Positions 53,569-62,082 of a stretch of DNA of 64,000 nt are shown in pieces (positions within the stretch are counted from its first letter, which is position 1; each line of letters starts with the position of its first letter). Made by a program: the position numbers and the translations under genes. The notes under the pieces were generated by a model. The model made no database searches and had not been told where the DNA came from. It worked only from the letters and a program-made list of their open reading frames with translations. Origin of the DNA: Betaproteobacteria bacterium (GTDB lineage: Bacteria; Pseudomonadota; Gammaproteobacteria; Burkholderiales; Burkholderiaceae_C); the NCBI GenBank assembly GCA_016704535.1, contig JADIZZ010000023.1:62001-126000 (forward strand), read 5' to 3'.

Positions 53569-54201
53569 ATGGACATCGCCCACCTGCGCAAGAGTTACGA
53601 GAAGGCCGAACTCGACGAAACGGCCTCGGCGGCCGATCCGATGGACCAGTTCGCGCTCTGGTTCGACCAGGCCGTCAAGGGCGCCTTGCCCGAACCCAAT
53701 GCGATGACGCTGGCCACCGTCGGCCCCGACGGCCGGCCCAGCACACGCGTCGTGCTGATCAAGGGCTTCGACACGCGCGGCATCGTCTGGTACACCAACT
53801 ACGACAGCCGTAAGGGCCAAGAACTCGCCCAACAGCCCTTTGCGGCGCTGCAGTTCCACTGGGTCGAGATGGAACGCGTGGTGCGCATCGAGGGCCGGGT
53901 GGAGAAGACCAGCGCCGAGGAGTCCGACGCCTACTACGCCACGCGCCCGCTCGACTCGCGCCTTGGTGCCTGGGCCTCGCCACAGAGCCAGGTCATCCCG
54001 TCGCGCACGGTACTCGTGACCGCCGCCGCACAGGCCGCCGTACGCTATGCGTTGCACCCGCCGCGCCCGCCGCATTGGGGCGGCTACCGGTTGCTGCCCG
54101 ACGCGTGGGAGTTCTGGCAGGGCCGCAAGAGCCGGCTGCACGACCGGCTGCGCTATAGGTTGGGCGGCGGGGCGTGGCTACGCGAGCGGCTGGCGCCGTG
54201 A
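53569..54201 (+). CDS. pdxH: Pyridoxamine/pyridoxine 5'-phosphate oxidase
   Basis: A 210-residue FMN oxidase making pyridoxal 5'-phosphate. NAMTLATVGPDGRPSTRVVLIKG (45-67) and TNYDSRKGQELAQ (76-88) bind FMN; ASPQSQVI and the C-terminal FWQGRKSRLHDR bind substrate. Length fits. It is likely transcribed alone as a leaderless message. Confidence 0.95.
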   Translation: MDIAHLRKSYEKAELDETASAADPMDQFALWFDQAVKGALPEPNAMTLATVGPDGRPSTRVVLIKGFDTRGIVWYTNYDSRKGQELAQQPFAALQFHWVEMERVVRIEGRVEKTSAEESDAYYATRPLDSRLGAWASPQSQVIPSRTVLVTAAAQAAVRYALHPPRPPHWGGYRLLPDAWEFWQGRKSRLHDRLRYRLGGGAWLRERLAP

Positions 54202-54290
54202 ACGCGCGCAATCGGCCGTTTCCATCCCTCTCCAGCGGAGGCCGTGGCAGTCAAATCTCACATGGCCCGCCAACGGACCGATAAGCCCAG

Positions 54291-55514
54291 CTAAGTGGCT
54301 TGGGCGGCCCGCGTCGTCGCAATCACGCCCGCTGACGCCAGCGCCGCGATCTCGGTGCTGGAATAGCCCAGGCCCGCGAGCACGACCTCCGTGTCCTGGC
54401 CCAGCAGCGGCGCGGGCATGCGCACGCTCGCCGGCGTTGTACCGAAACGCACGGCGGGTCGCACATACCGCAGCGCGCCTTCGCTCGGATGCTCCATGTT
54501 CTGGAACAGGCCGACCGCCTTCAAGTGCGGATGAGAAGGCAGATCGTCCAGCGCGTAGACGGGTGTGGCCGGCAGGTCCAGTTCGTCGCAGATCTCCATC
54601 CACTGCGCGGTGGTGCGGCTCGGGCCTTCGCCGTGCAACTCGTCGTACAGCAGACGCACGACGGCATTGACCCGGTGCCGGTCGGTGAGGTCGTGGTGCG
54701 CCAGGATGTCGGCACGCCCGATACGCCGGAACAGGCTCGTCCACTGTTCGGGGCTGTAGGGCAGGATCGCGGCGTAGCCGTCAGCCGTGGGCAGAGGCCG
54801 GCGCCCGCCAATGATGCGGGCGTAACCGGCCCCGCCCAGCGGCGGCTCGAACGTCAGTCCGCCCAGGTGTTCTGCGAGATTGAACGCCACGAGCGTCTCG
54901 AACATCGGCACTTCGACGTGCTGGCCCTGGCCGGTCCGCTCGCGATGCAGCAGCGCCGCCAGCAAGGCGTTCACCAGCGCCAGGCCGGCTGTCTTGTCGG
55001 CGATCAGGGCCGGCACGTACGTGGGTGTTCCGTGCGCGTTGCGCCCCAGGCTCGCAAGACCACTGGCCGCCTGAACGATGTCGTCGTAACTGGGCTTGGC
55101 GTGGTACGGGCCATCCTGCCCGTAGCCGGTGGCGGCGCAGTACACGACACGCGGGTTGACGGCGCACACGGCGTCGTAATCCAGGCCGAGGCGCGCGATG
55201 GCGCCGATGCGCATGTTGTGCACCACCACGTCCACGCCCGCCGCCACTTCCAGGAACAGCCTTCTTCCCTCGGGCTTCTTGAGGTCCAGCGCGACCGAGC
55301 GCTTGTTGCGGTTCAAGGACAGGAAAAGGGAGCTCATGCCAGGATGGCGAGACACACCGTTGGCACGGATCAGGTCACCATCGAGCGCCTCCACCTTGAT
55401 CACCTCGGCGCCGTAGTCGCCCAGTATCTGCGTCGCGTAGGGGCCGAGGACGACAGTCGTGAGGTCCAGGATGCGAATGCCGTGAAGCGGTCCGTCTGCG
55501 GATGATGGGGGCAT
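54291..55514 (-). CDS. CaiB/BaiF (class III) CoA-transferase, copy 1
   Basis: A 407-residue family III CoA-transferase. The catalytic Asp is Asp173 in ALIADKTAGLAL, matching Asp169 of formyl-CoA transferase. GIRILDLTTVVLGPYATQ (12-29) and LDLKKPEGR are family signatures. It is the last gene of the catabolic run and should move CoA from a donor to the free acid substrate or intermediate. The 66-base gap to the preceding gene is the longest in the run. ATG 55514 was chosen; an in-frame start at 55577 adds an unconserved leader. Confidence 0.88.
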   Translation of the reverse strand: MPPSSADGPLHGIRILDLTTVVLGPYATQILGDYGAEVIKVEALDGDLIRANGVSRHPGMSSLFLSLNRNKRSVALDLKKPEGRRLFLEVAAGVDVVVHNMRIGAIARLGLDYDAVCAVNPRVVYCAATGYGQDGPYHAKPSYDDIVQAASGLASLGRNAHGTPTYVPALIADKTAGLALVNALLAALLHRERTGQGQHVEVPMFETLVAFNLAEHLGGLTFEPPLGGAGYARIIGGRRPLPTADGYAAILPYSPEQWTSLFRRIGRADILAHHDLTDRHRVNAVVRLLYDELHGEGPSRTTAQWMEICDELDLPATPVYALDDLPSHPHLKAVGLFQNMEHPSEGALRYVRPAVRFGTTPASVRMPAPLLGQDTEVVLAGLGYSSTEIAALASAGVIATTRAAQAT

Positions 55515-55580
55515 ACGAGGGCTTTCGAAATTCGTGCGGACAGGACTGTGTGGCCCGGCTTCAGGTCGCGGCGGCAACGG

Positions 55581-56747
55581 CTAGCGTTTCAGGCCCAGAA
55601 GTTCCCGGGCGATGACCCAGCGGTGAATCTCGTTCGGGCCCTCGTACACGCGTCCCAGCCGGGCCAGGTTGGCCATCGCCTGCAAAGGCAGCTCCATGCT
55701 CATGCCCATGCCGCCGTAGAGCTGCATGGCGTTGTCGATCACGTCCCAGGCCATCTCCGTGGCGGCCACCTTGATCATCGACACTTGCGCGCGCGCTTCA
55801 TCGCCCCGGTCGATGCGGGCTGCGGCCTCGTAGACCATGAGGCGGCAGGCGTGGATGCGGATGGCGGCATCGGCCACCCAGTTCTGGATGGTCTGACGCT
55901 GCGACAGCGGCGCGCCGAAGGTGTGACGCTGCGGCGCGTACTCGCACATCATGTCCAGCGCGCGCTGCGCGCGGCCGACGTTCCAGGCCGCGATCTGCAC
56001 GCGCCGGCTGGACAGCCGCGCCTGCATGGGGCCAAAGCCGTGCCCTTCCTCGCCCAGCAACTGCGAGGCCGGCACTCGCACGTCTTCCAGCCGTAGCTCG
56101 TAGGTTGAGGCGCCGCCAATCATCGGAATACGCCGCTCCACGACGAAGCCCGGCGTGTCCTTGTCGACGATGAACGCGGAAATGCCGCCCTTCACGCCGC
56201 GCGCCTTGTCGGTGACCGCCATCACGATGGTCCAGTCCGCCTTGTCGGCGCGGGTGACCCAGAGCTTGCGGCCGTTGATCACCCAGCCATCGCCGTCGCG
56301 CTCGGCGCGCGTAACCAGCGCGGCCGGGTCGGCGCCCGCCCCGGGTTCGGAAATAGCGATGGCCGACTGCGTCTCGCCCCGCGCGTACGGCCCCAGGTAC
56401 CTGGCGCGCTGCATGTCGTCGGCGGCGCGCAGCAGCATGATCAGGTTGGGCGAGTCGGGCGCCAGCTCGTAGGGCATGACGGTTTTACCGAACTCCTCGT
56501 TGACGCCCACCATGGCGATCACGGGAAGGTCATGGCCGCCCATCTCTGCCGGTGCATCGAGGCCCCACAAGCCCAGGTCCCAGGTGAGCTTGTCCAGCCG
56601 CACGCGGTCTTCGTCGAGCAGCGTGAGTTGCCCGGTGCTTGCCTGGCGGGCCAGCGCGTCTGCCTCCAGCGGGACCAGATGCTCCTGCACGAAGCGGGCA
56701 ACGAGGTCCTTGAGCATGCGGTGCGCTTCATCAAGCTCGAAGTTCAT
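55581..56747 (-). CDS. Acyl-CoA dehydrogenase, copy 1
   Basis: A 388-residue FAD acyl-CoA dehydrogenase. AIAISEPGAGADPAAL (about 131-146) and GRKLWVTRADKADW are the FAD/substrate blocks. The catalytic base is the usual Glu369 in RVYEGPNEIHRW. The N-terminus (MNFELDEAHRMLKDLVARFV) is typical of medium/branched-chain members. It lies 26 bases after the crotonase-family gene and should introduce the double bond in an acyl-CoA made by the CoA-transferase. Confidence 0.9.
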   Translation of the reverse strand: MNFELDEAHRMLKDLVARFVQEHLVPLEADALARQASTGQLTLLDEDRVRLDKLTWDLGLWGLDAPAEMGGHDLPVIAMVGVNEEFGKTVMPYELAPDSPNLIMLLRAADDMQRARYLGPYARGETQSAIAISEPGAGADPAALVTRAERDGDGWVINGRKLWVTRADKADWTIVMAVTDKARGVKGGISAFIVDKDTPGFVVERRIPMIGGASTYELRLEDVRVPASQLLGEEGHGFGPMQARLSSRRVQIAAWNVGRAQRALDMMCEYAPQRHTFGAPLSQRQTIQNWVADAAIRIHACRLMVYEAAARIDRGDEARAQVSMIKVAATEMAWDVIDNAMQLYGGMGMSMELPLQAMANLARLGRVYEGPNEIHRWVIARELLGLKR

Positions 56748-56773
56748 GTCCTGTGTCCTTGTTTCCGGCGTCT

Positions 56774-57538
56774 TCAGCGACCCGTGAAGACAGGCAGGCG
56801 CCGCGCTGCCGCCGCGGCCACCCCCTCCAGAAAGTCCTGCGACGCGAACTCCCGCTGCTGGATCTCCCACTCGCGCGCGTTCGCGACCTGCACGGCCTCT
56901 GCCAGCCCCAGGCGCAGCGTCGCTCGCGTGGACTGCACGGCCAGTGGTGCAGATCGCGCGATCTCTTGCGCGAAAACCTGCGCGCGGAGCAGCACCGCCT
57001 CGTACGGCGCCAGTTCGTCGGCGAGCCCCAGTGCCAGCATGCGGTCCCCGCCGATGCGTTCGCCAGTGAAGAACAGCCGGGCCGCCACCTGCGGGCCAAC
57101 CAACCGCGGCAGCGTGAAGCTCGTGCCGAAGCCAGGGTGAAACCCGAGCCGGTTGAAGGGCACGCTGAAGCGGCTGGCCGGGCAGACGATGCGGAAGTCG
57201 GCCACCAGCGCCAGCCCCGCGCCGGCACCGATGGCAGGCCCGTGGAGGGCAGCCACGATGGGCTTGCGCGTGCGGAACAGCCGCATGCCCTGGCCGTACA
57301 AGGCCGGGGTATCAGCCATGCCCGCGCCGGCGTACACGGCGCTGAAATCGGCCCCCGCACAGAAGGACTTGCCCTGCGCGCCCAGCACGACGGCGCGGCA
57401 GTTTTCATCGGCGTCCAGCACCTCCAGCGCATCGGCCAGCGCCGTCATGCAGGCGAGGTCAATGAAGTTGTGCGGCGCGCGGCACAGCAGCACGGTGGCG
57501 ACATGGCCCTCTGCGGACACCTGGACCGAGGAGCTCAT
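56774..57538 (-). CDS. Crotonase-family protein lacking hydratase glutamates
   Basis: A 254-residue crotonase-fold protein. The oxyanion-hole segments are present (SFCAGADFSAV at 58-68; HGPAIGAGAGLALVADF at 99-115). A gap-free comparison with rat enoyl-CoA hydratase from memory places Phe128 (SVPFNR) at the first catalytic Glu144 and Arg154 (AARLFF) at Glu164. So a hydratase is unlikely; isomerase, decarboxylase or hydrolase chemistry is possible. It lies 19 bases after the AtuA C-terminal-type gene. Confidence 0.82.
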   Translation of the reverse strand: MSSSVQVSAEGHVATVLLCRAPHNFIDLACMTALADALEVLDADENCRAVVLGAQGKSFCAGADFSAVYAGAGMADTPALYGQGMRLFRTRKPIVAALHGPAIGAGAGLALVADFRIVCPASRFSVPFNRLGFHPGFGTSFTLPRLVGPQVAARLFFTGERIGGDRMLALGLADELAPYEAVLLRAQVFAQEIARSAPLAVQSTRATLRLGLAEAVQVANAREWEIQQREFASQDFLEGVAAAAARRLPVFTGR

Positions 57539-57557
57539 GGGGTGGGCGTGTGACGGC

Positions 57558-57872
57558 CTAAGCTTCGACGACATCCAGGCGCAGCAGCGCCGCACCAAGC
57601 GACTTGCCGGTCTGGTCCAGGCGCAGTGTCTGCGTGGCACCGCCGCCCAGGGCCTGGCGCATCACGACCACCACGGCTTGGATGTTGTCCATCGGGTAGC
57701 ACTCCACGTCGCCTTTGATCCAGCTGCCGTACAGCGCGCGCACGCGCTCGGGCGACACGCTGCGCAGCAGCGGCGCGTAGTCCTCAGGCGTCCTGGCGAT
57801 GAGGCCGGCGGTGCAGACGTCGCCCTTGTCGCCGGAGCGCACATAGGCGATTTCCGAGAGATGACGCGCCAT
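57558..57872 (-). CDS. AtuA-like C-terminal (ferredoxin-fold) protein
   Basis: A 104-residue protein with IAYVRSGDKGDVCTAGLIAR (8-27) and VMRQALGGGAT, which match the C-terminal domain found in longer AtuA-like proteins. It starts 2 bases after the AtuA core gene, so the two seem to be split halves of a protein that is fused elsewhere. No cluster-binding Cys pattern is visible despite the ferredoxin-like fold name. Confidence 0.75.
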   Translation of the reverse strand: MARHLSEIAYVRSGDKGDVCTAGLIARTPEDYAPLLRSVSPERVRALYGSWIKGDVECYPMDNIQAVVVVMRQALGGGATQTLRLDQTGKSLGAALLRLDVVEA

Positions 57873-57874
57873 GC

Positions 57875-59263
57875 TCACACCTCCCACATCGACACGGTTT
57901 GCTGGACGCAGCCCGACGGGATCAGCGTGGGCCACAGCGACACGACGGGCCGCGGCTTGATGGGCGTGCCGAACGACGTGCCGCCGGGTCCCATGATCCA
58001 CAGGTTCGCTGCCGCGCGGCGCACCTTGTCGGCCTCTGCCGCACTGCGTGTGCGGACCGCACAGCGCAGCCCCAGTTCGGGAAGTTGGTTGGCAAGGCCT
58101 GGGTCGATCCTGGGCGCCGCGTCACCGTGCAGCATGTTCAGGCCGATGACATCGAAGTGGATGGCATCGGACTTGAGGTCGAGGCGTTCGAACCGCTCCA
58201 GCATGGTCTGCTTGGCCTTCATCACACGGTCGTAGGCGTTGGGCCAGGGAAAGAACGCCATGGACTCACCGATCCAGCCGTCCTTCAGGCCCACCACCAG
58301 CTTCAGCGTCCGGGGCGCGCCCTTGCCACGCATGCCGGACACGCGCACGCGGTCGCCGCCGAGATCGTCGAGCCGCAGCGAGGTGAAATCGGCCACGCCG
58401 TCGGGCATGAGGTAGGCACGCGGATCGGCGATCTCGTAGACCATGTGCTCCTTGATGGTGTGGCAGTCCACCTTCCCGCCACTGCCTGCCGTCTTGGTGA
58501 TCACGGCGCTGCCGTCGCGCTGCATTTCGATGATGGGAAAACCCACGCGCCCCATGTGGGGCATCTCGGCAAAGCGCGAGGACATGCCGCCCGTGCAGGC
58601 CGACGCGCATTCGACGATGTGGCCCAGCGCGACCGCTGCAGCGATCCGGTCGGCATGTTCGGCGTCGCGCATCCAGCCGAACTCGTGCACGGCCGGACCC
58701 ACGTACACCGCGTTGTCCGACACCCGGCCTGCGATCACGACGTCGGCGCCTTGCTCCAGCGCCTGCACGATGCCGGTCGAGTCGGTGTACACGTTGGCGC
58801 AGACGATGTCGCCGGCGCGCTCGGCGAGGTTCGTGGCGCCCGTGTCCATGTGCGCCAGCGGCAAGCCGGACTTCAGCAACCCATCCATGCGGCCGAGGAA
58901 GTCGTCGCCTTCCACGGCGGCGATCTTCATGCCCTTGAGACCCAGCGCCTTCGCATCGGCGGTGATCTGCCGGGCCGCCGCCGCGACATTGACACCGCCG
59001 CCGTTGGAGATGAGTCGTGTGCCCCTGGCGTGTGCCAGGGGCATCATGGCCTTCATGTAGGTCACGGCATCGGCCACATAGCCAGCGTTCGGGTCCTTGG
59101 CCTTCTGGCGCTGCAGCAGCGCCATGGTCAGTTCGGCCAGGAAGTCGAAGCACAGGTAATCGAGCGGCTCTTTCTCCAGCAACTCCATCGCGGGGTCCAT
59201 CGCGTCGCCCCAGAAGCCGGAGCCGGCACCCAGGCGCAGCGTGGCCCTCAACGGTGTGGACAT
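57875..59263 (-). CDS. AtuA family protein (DUF1446)
   Basis: A 462-residue DUF1446 protein related to AtuA of acyclic terpene (citronellol/geraniol) use in Pseudomonas. LRLGAGSGFWGDAMDPAMELL, RLISNGGGVNVAA and GRVSDNAVYVGPA are conserved blocks. The biochemical role of AtuA is not settled. No atuB-H set (biotin carboxylase, citronellyl-CoA enzymes) is here, so terpene use should not be assumed. It is 7 bases after the solute-binding protein gene. Confidence 0.82.
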   Translation of the reverse strand: MSTPLRATLRLGAGSGFWGDAMDPAMELLEKEPLDYLCFDFLAELTMALLQRQKAKDPNAGYVADAVTYMKAMMPLAHARGTRLISNGGGVNVAAAARQITADAKALGLKGMKIAAVEGDDFLGRMDGLLKSGLPLAHMDTGATNLAERAGDIVCANVYTDSTGIVQALEQGADVVIAGRVSDNAVYVGPAVHEFGWMRDAEHADRIAAAVALGHIVECASACTGGMSSRFAEMPHMGRVGFPIIEMQRDGSAVITKTAGSGGKVDCHTIKEHMVYEIADPRAYLMPDGVADFTSLRLDDLGGDRVRVSGMRGKGAPRTLKLVVGLKDGWIGESMAFFPWPNAYDRVMKAKQTMLERFERLDLKSDAIHFDVIGLNMLHGDAAPRIDPGLANQLPELGLRCAVRTRSAAEADKVRRAAANLWIMGPGGTSFGTPIKPRPVVSLWPTLIPSGCVQQTVSMWEV

Positions 59264-59270
59264 GCCGTCT

Positions 59271-60254
59271 TCACTCGGGCTGGATGCCGGCGTTCTTCAC
59301 CAGACGCTGCCACTTCTCGAGCTCGACCTTCTGGAACGCCGCAAGTTCGGTGCCCGTGCTGGGGATCGGCTTCCATGCGTTCGCACCGAAGAACTTCTCG
59401 GCCTCTGGCGTGCGCATGATGTCGGCAATCATCTTGCTGAGCTTGTCGGCCACGTCGGCGGGTGTGCCCTTGGGCGCGAAGGCGGCGAGCCAGCCGGTGA
59501 CCTCGTAGTTGGGCACGCCCTGCTCGGCGACGGTCGGGATGTCCTCATAGCCGGGCATGCGCGTGCGGGTGGACACGCCCAGCGCCTTGAGCTTGCCGGC
59601 GCGGACATGGGGCATCACGGCCGGCGCATCGCCGAACACCATGTCGATCTGGCCACCCATCAGATCGGTGATGGCCATCGGCAATGCCTTGTACGGCACG
59701 TGGAGGATGTCGACGCCGGCCAGGTCCTTGAAGACTTCGCCGCCACCGCGCGACGAGGAGTTGCCGCTGCCGAAGGTGTACTTGCCCGGGCTCTTCTTCA
59801 GCAACGCGATCAGTTCGGGCACATTCTTGACCGGCATGTTGGGCGACACGGTCAGCACCACGCCCCCCACGATGACACCGGTCAGCGGGATGAAGTCGGC
59901 CACCGGGTCGTAGGGAAGCTTCTTGAACAGCGCGCTGTTGGCCGCGTGCGTGGTGTTGGTGCCGATCAGGATGGTGTAGCCATCGGCAGGCTGGCTCAGC
60001 ATGTACTGCACACCGATGAACCCGTTGGCGCCTGCCTTGTTGTCGACGATGACGGTCTGTTTGGTCTGTTCGGTGATGCGCTGGGCGATGAACCGGGCGG
60101 CCTGGTCGGTGGTGGTGCCCGCACCGAAGGGCACCACGATGCGGACGATCCTGTCCGGGAAGTTCGCCGCCGTTTGCGCGAAGGCAGTGCCAGCAGCGGC
60201 GATCGGCAGCAGGCCGCCGAGCAACAGGTGTTTGAGGATGGAAAGCAGCTTCAT
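59271..60254 (-). CDS. Tripartite tricarboxylate transporter (Bug/TctC) solute-binding protein
   Basis: A 327-residue periplasmic binding protein with a signal peptide (1-26, cleavage after TAFA). FPDRIVRIVVPFGAGTTTDQAARFIA near the N-terminus and NKAGANGFIGVQYM are Bug-family signatures. They bind carboxylates and deliver them to TctAB-type permeases or act as sensors; no permease is in the window, as is common for the many orphan Bug proteins of Burkholderiales. CAGGAG lies 8 bases before the ATG. It probably captures the organic acid degraded by this cluster. Confidence 0.9.
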   Translation of the reverse strand: MKLLSILKHLLLGGLLPIAAAGTAFAQTAANFPDRIVRIVVPFGAGTTTDQAARFIAQRITEQTKQTVIVDNKAGANGFIGVQYMLSQPADGYTILIGTNTTHAANSALFKKLPYDPVADFIPLTGVIVGGVVLTVSPNMPVKNVPELIALLKKSPGKYTFGSGNSSSRGGGEVFKDLAGVDILHVPYKALPMAITDLMGGQIDMVFGDAPAVMPHVRAGKLKALGVSTRTRMPGYEDIPTVAEQGVPNYEVTGWLAAFAPKGTPADVADKLSKMIADIMRTPEAEKFFGANAWKPIPSTGTELAAFQKVELEKWQRLVKNAGIQPE

Positions 60255-60313
60255 GGAGAGGCTCCTGGGTTGGGTTGCGGGACCGGGAAGAAGCGGAACG
60301 GAGACCTTCGGTT

Positions 60314-60820
60314 TCATTGACGGCGACCCTTGACCATGCGCAGCGGGTTGTAGGTGGCGACCACTTCGCCGCGCTGGTTGACCACACGGTTGGCTGTGCG
60401 CATGAGGCCGCGTCCCGGCTTGCTGGTGGCACGCGCCTCCACCACCTCGGCCTGCACGTGTATCGTGTCGCCTGCGACCGTCGGGTGAAGGATGCGCAGG
60501 TCGCACTCCAGAAAGGCCATGCCCGTGCGCTGCATCGTGGACTGCATCAGCAGCCCTTCGGAGATGCAGAAGACCAGGGAGCCCGGCGCCGGACGTGCGC
60601 CGATCCTGGACTCCGCCTTGATGTAGTCGAGGTTGGTGAACATCTCTTCCACCATCCCGGTCACGCCGACGAACAGGGTGATGTCGGCCTCGGTGATGGT
60701 GCGTCCCAGCGTGCGGAAGCGCTGGCCAACCTGGACGTCGTCCCAGTGCAGGCCCAGGCCCATCACCGGGGCATCCGCCCAGTCTGCATCCTTGACCGGC
60801 TCTGCGGCGTCCTGGCTCAT
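60314..60820 (-). CDS. MaoC-like hotdog dehydratase, copy 1
   Basis: A 168-residue hotdog-fold protein. VGQRFRTLGRTITEADITLFVGVTG (about 31-55) is the MaoC start, but the usual hydratase D-x4-H motif is not clearly seen after it, where NLDYIKAES occurs instead. It may be a dehydratase or a thioesterase-like accessory. AGGAG lies 5 bases before the ATG. Its ATG overlaps the preceding CoA-transferase stop by 4 bases. Confidence 0.78.
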   Translation of the reverse strand: MSQDAAEPVKDADWADAPVMGLGLHWDDVQVGQRFRTLGRTITEADITLFVGVTGMVEEMFTNLDYIKAESRIGARPAPGSLVFCISEGLLMQSTMQRTGMAFLECDLRILHPTVAGDTIHVQAEVVEARATSKPGRGLMRTANRVVNQRGEVVATYNPLRMVKGRRQ

Positions 60821-62082
60821 GGTGTCTCCTGAATCGCGCCTTGTGCTGCCAACTCGCGCAGCGCCTCGTCGGCCACGCCGAGCACACGCTGAAGCACTGC
60901 GCGGGTGTGCTGACCGAGAGCGGGCGGGCCTTCACCGTAACGGATCGGCGTGACGGAAAAGCGAATCGGGTTGGCCACGGACGGCACGCTCTGGCTGGCC
61001 TGATGCGGCAACTCGAGGCGCATACCGCGTGCTTGCACCTGTGGGTCGGCGAACACGCGGTCTATGGTGTTGATGGGGCCGCAGGGCACGTCCACCGTTT
61101 CCATGGCCGACACCCATGCGTCGATGGAACGGGTCTTGGTGATGGCCTCCAGCATCGGGACCAGAACGTCGCGATGGGCCACGCGCAGCGCGATCGTCGC
61201 GAAGCGCGGGTCGTCGCCGATGTCGGGCCGGTCCATGGCCTGTGCCATCCTGCGGAACTGCGTGTCGTTGCCCACGGCCAGGATGAGATGCCCTTCCGAA
61301 GCCGGGAACGCACCGTAGGGAACGATGTTCAAGTGACCCTTGCCCATGCGCCCAGGCGCGCGGCCGGTCGTCAGGTAGTTCATGGCCTGGTTCGCCAAGG
61401 TGGCCACCTGCACGTCCAGCATGCCGATGTCGATGTGCTGGCCGCTGCCGCCGGCGTCGCGATGGCGCAGTGCCGCGAGGATGGCCATGGACGCGTACAT
61501 GCCCGACAGGATGTCGGCCAGCGCCACGCCGGCACGTTGCGGCCCGCCGCCGGGCTCGCTGTCGGGCTCGCCGGTCACGCTCATGAGGCCGCCCATGCCC
61601 TGGATCAGGTAGTCGTAGCCGGCACGCTGGCGGTAAGGTCCGGTCTGTCCGAAGCCGGTGATGGAGCAGTAGATGAGTTCGGGCATTTCGGCGCGCAGGC
61701 TGTCGTAGTCCAGCCCGTACTTGGCCAGACCGCCGACCTTGTAGTTCTCCACCAGCACATCGCATTTCGCGGCCAGCGCACGCACGAGCTTGCTGCCTTC
61801 GGGTGTGGTGATGTCGATGGCCACCGACTCCTTGCCACGGTTGGCGGCCAGGAAGTAGGCAGCGTCCGAGTTCTCGCCCGTGACGGCGTTGCGCACGAAG
61901 GGCGGGCCCATCTTGCGTGTGTCGTCGCCCCCGTCGGGGTTCTCTATCTTGATGACCTCGGCTCCCAGATCGGCCAGGTTCTGTGTCGCCCAGGGGCCGG
62001 CCAGGATGCGCGTGAGGTCGAGCACGCGCACGCCCGCCAGGGGTGCGGATGCGGCGCGAGGTGCAGCTTGTTGCACGCGCAT
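60817..62082 (-). CDS. CaiB/BaiF (class III) CoA-transferase, copy 2
   Basis: A 421-residue family III CoA-transferase with catalytic Asp190 (GVALADILSGMYA). VRVLDLTRILAGPWATQNLADLGAEV at 18-43 is the N-terminal signature. It is distant from copy 1 (54291-55514), so the two may use different acids or donors. It overlaps the neighbouring genes on both sides (1 base with the dehydrogenase, 4 with the hotdog gene), a sign of tight coupling. Confidence 0.9.
   Translation of the reverse strand: MRVQQAAPRAASAPLAGVRVLDLTRILAGPWATQNLADLGAEVIKIENPDGGDDTRKMGPPFVRNAVTGENSDAAYFLAANRGKESVAIDITTPEGSKLVRALAAKCDVLVENYKVGGLAKYGLDYDSLRAEMPELIYCSITGFGQTGPYRQRAGYDYLIQGMGGLMSVTGEPDSEPGGGPQRAGVALADILSGMYASMAILAALRHRDAGGSGQHIDIGMLDVQVATLANQAMNYLTTGRAPGRMGKGHLNIVPYGAFPASEGHLILAVGNDTQFRRMAQAMDRPDIGDDPRFATIALRVAHRDVLVPMLEAITKTRSIDAWVSAMETVDVPCGPINTIDRVFADPQVQARGMRLELPHQASQSVPSVANPIRFSVTPIRYGEGPPALGQHTRAVLQRVLGVADEALRELAAQGAIQETP

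Noticed and set aside
57875..59263. Assigning the cluster to citronellol/geraniol degradation because of AtuA
   Set aside because: The geranyl-CoA carboxylase and isohexenylglutaconyl-CoA genes expected for that pathway are not present in the visible part.
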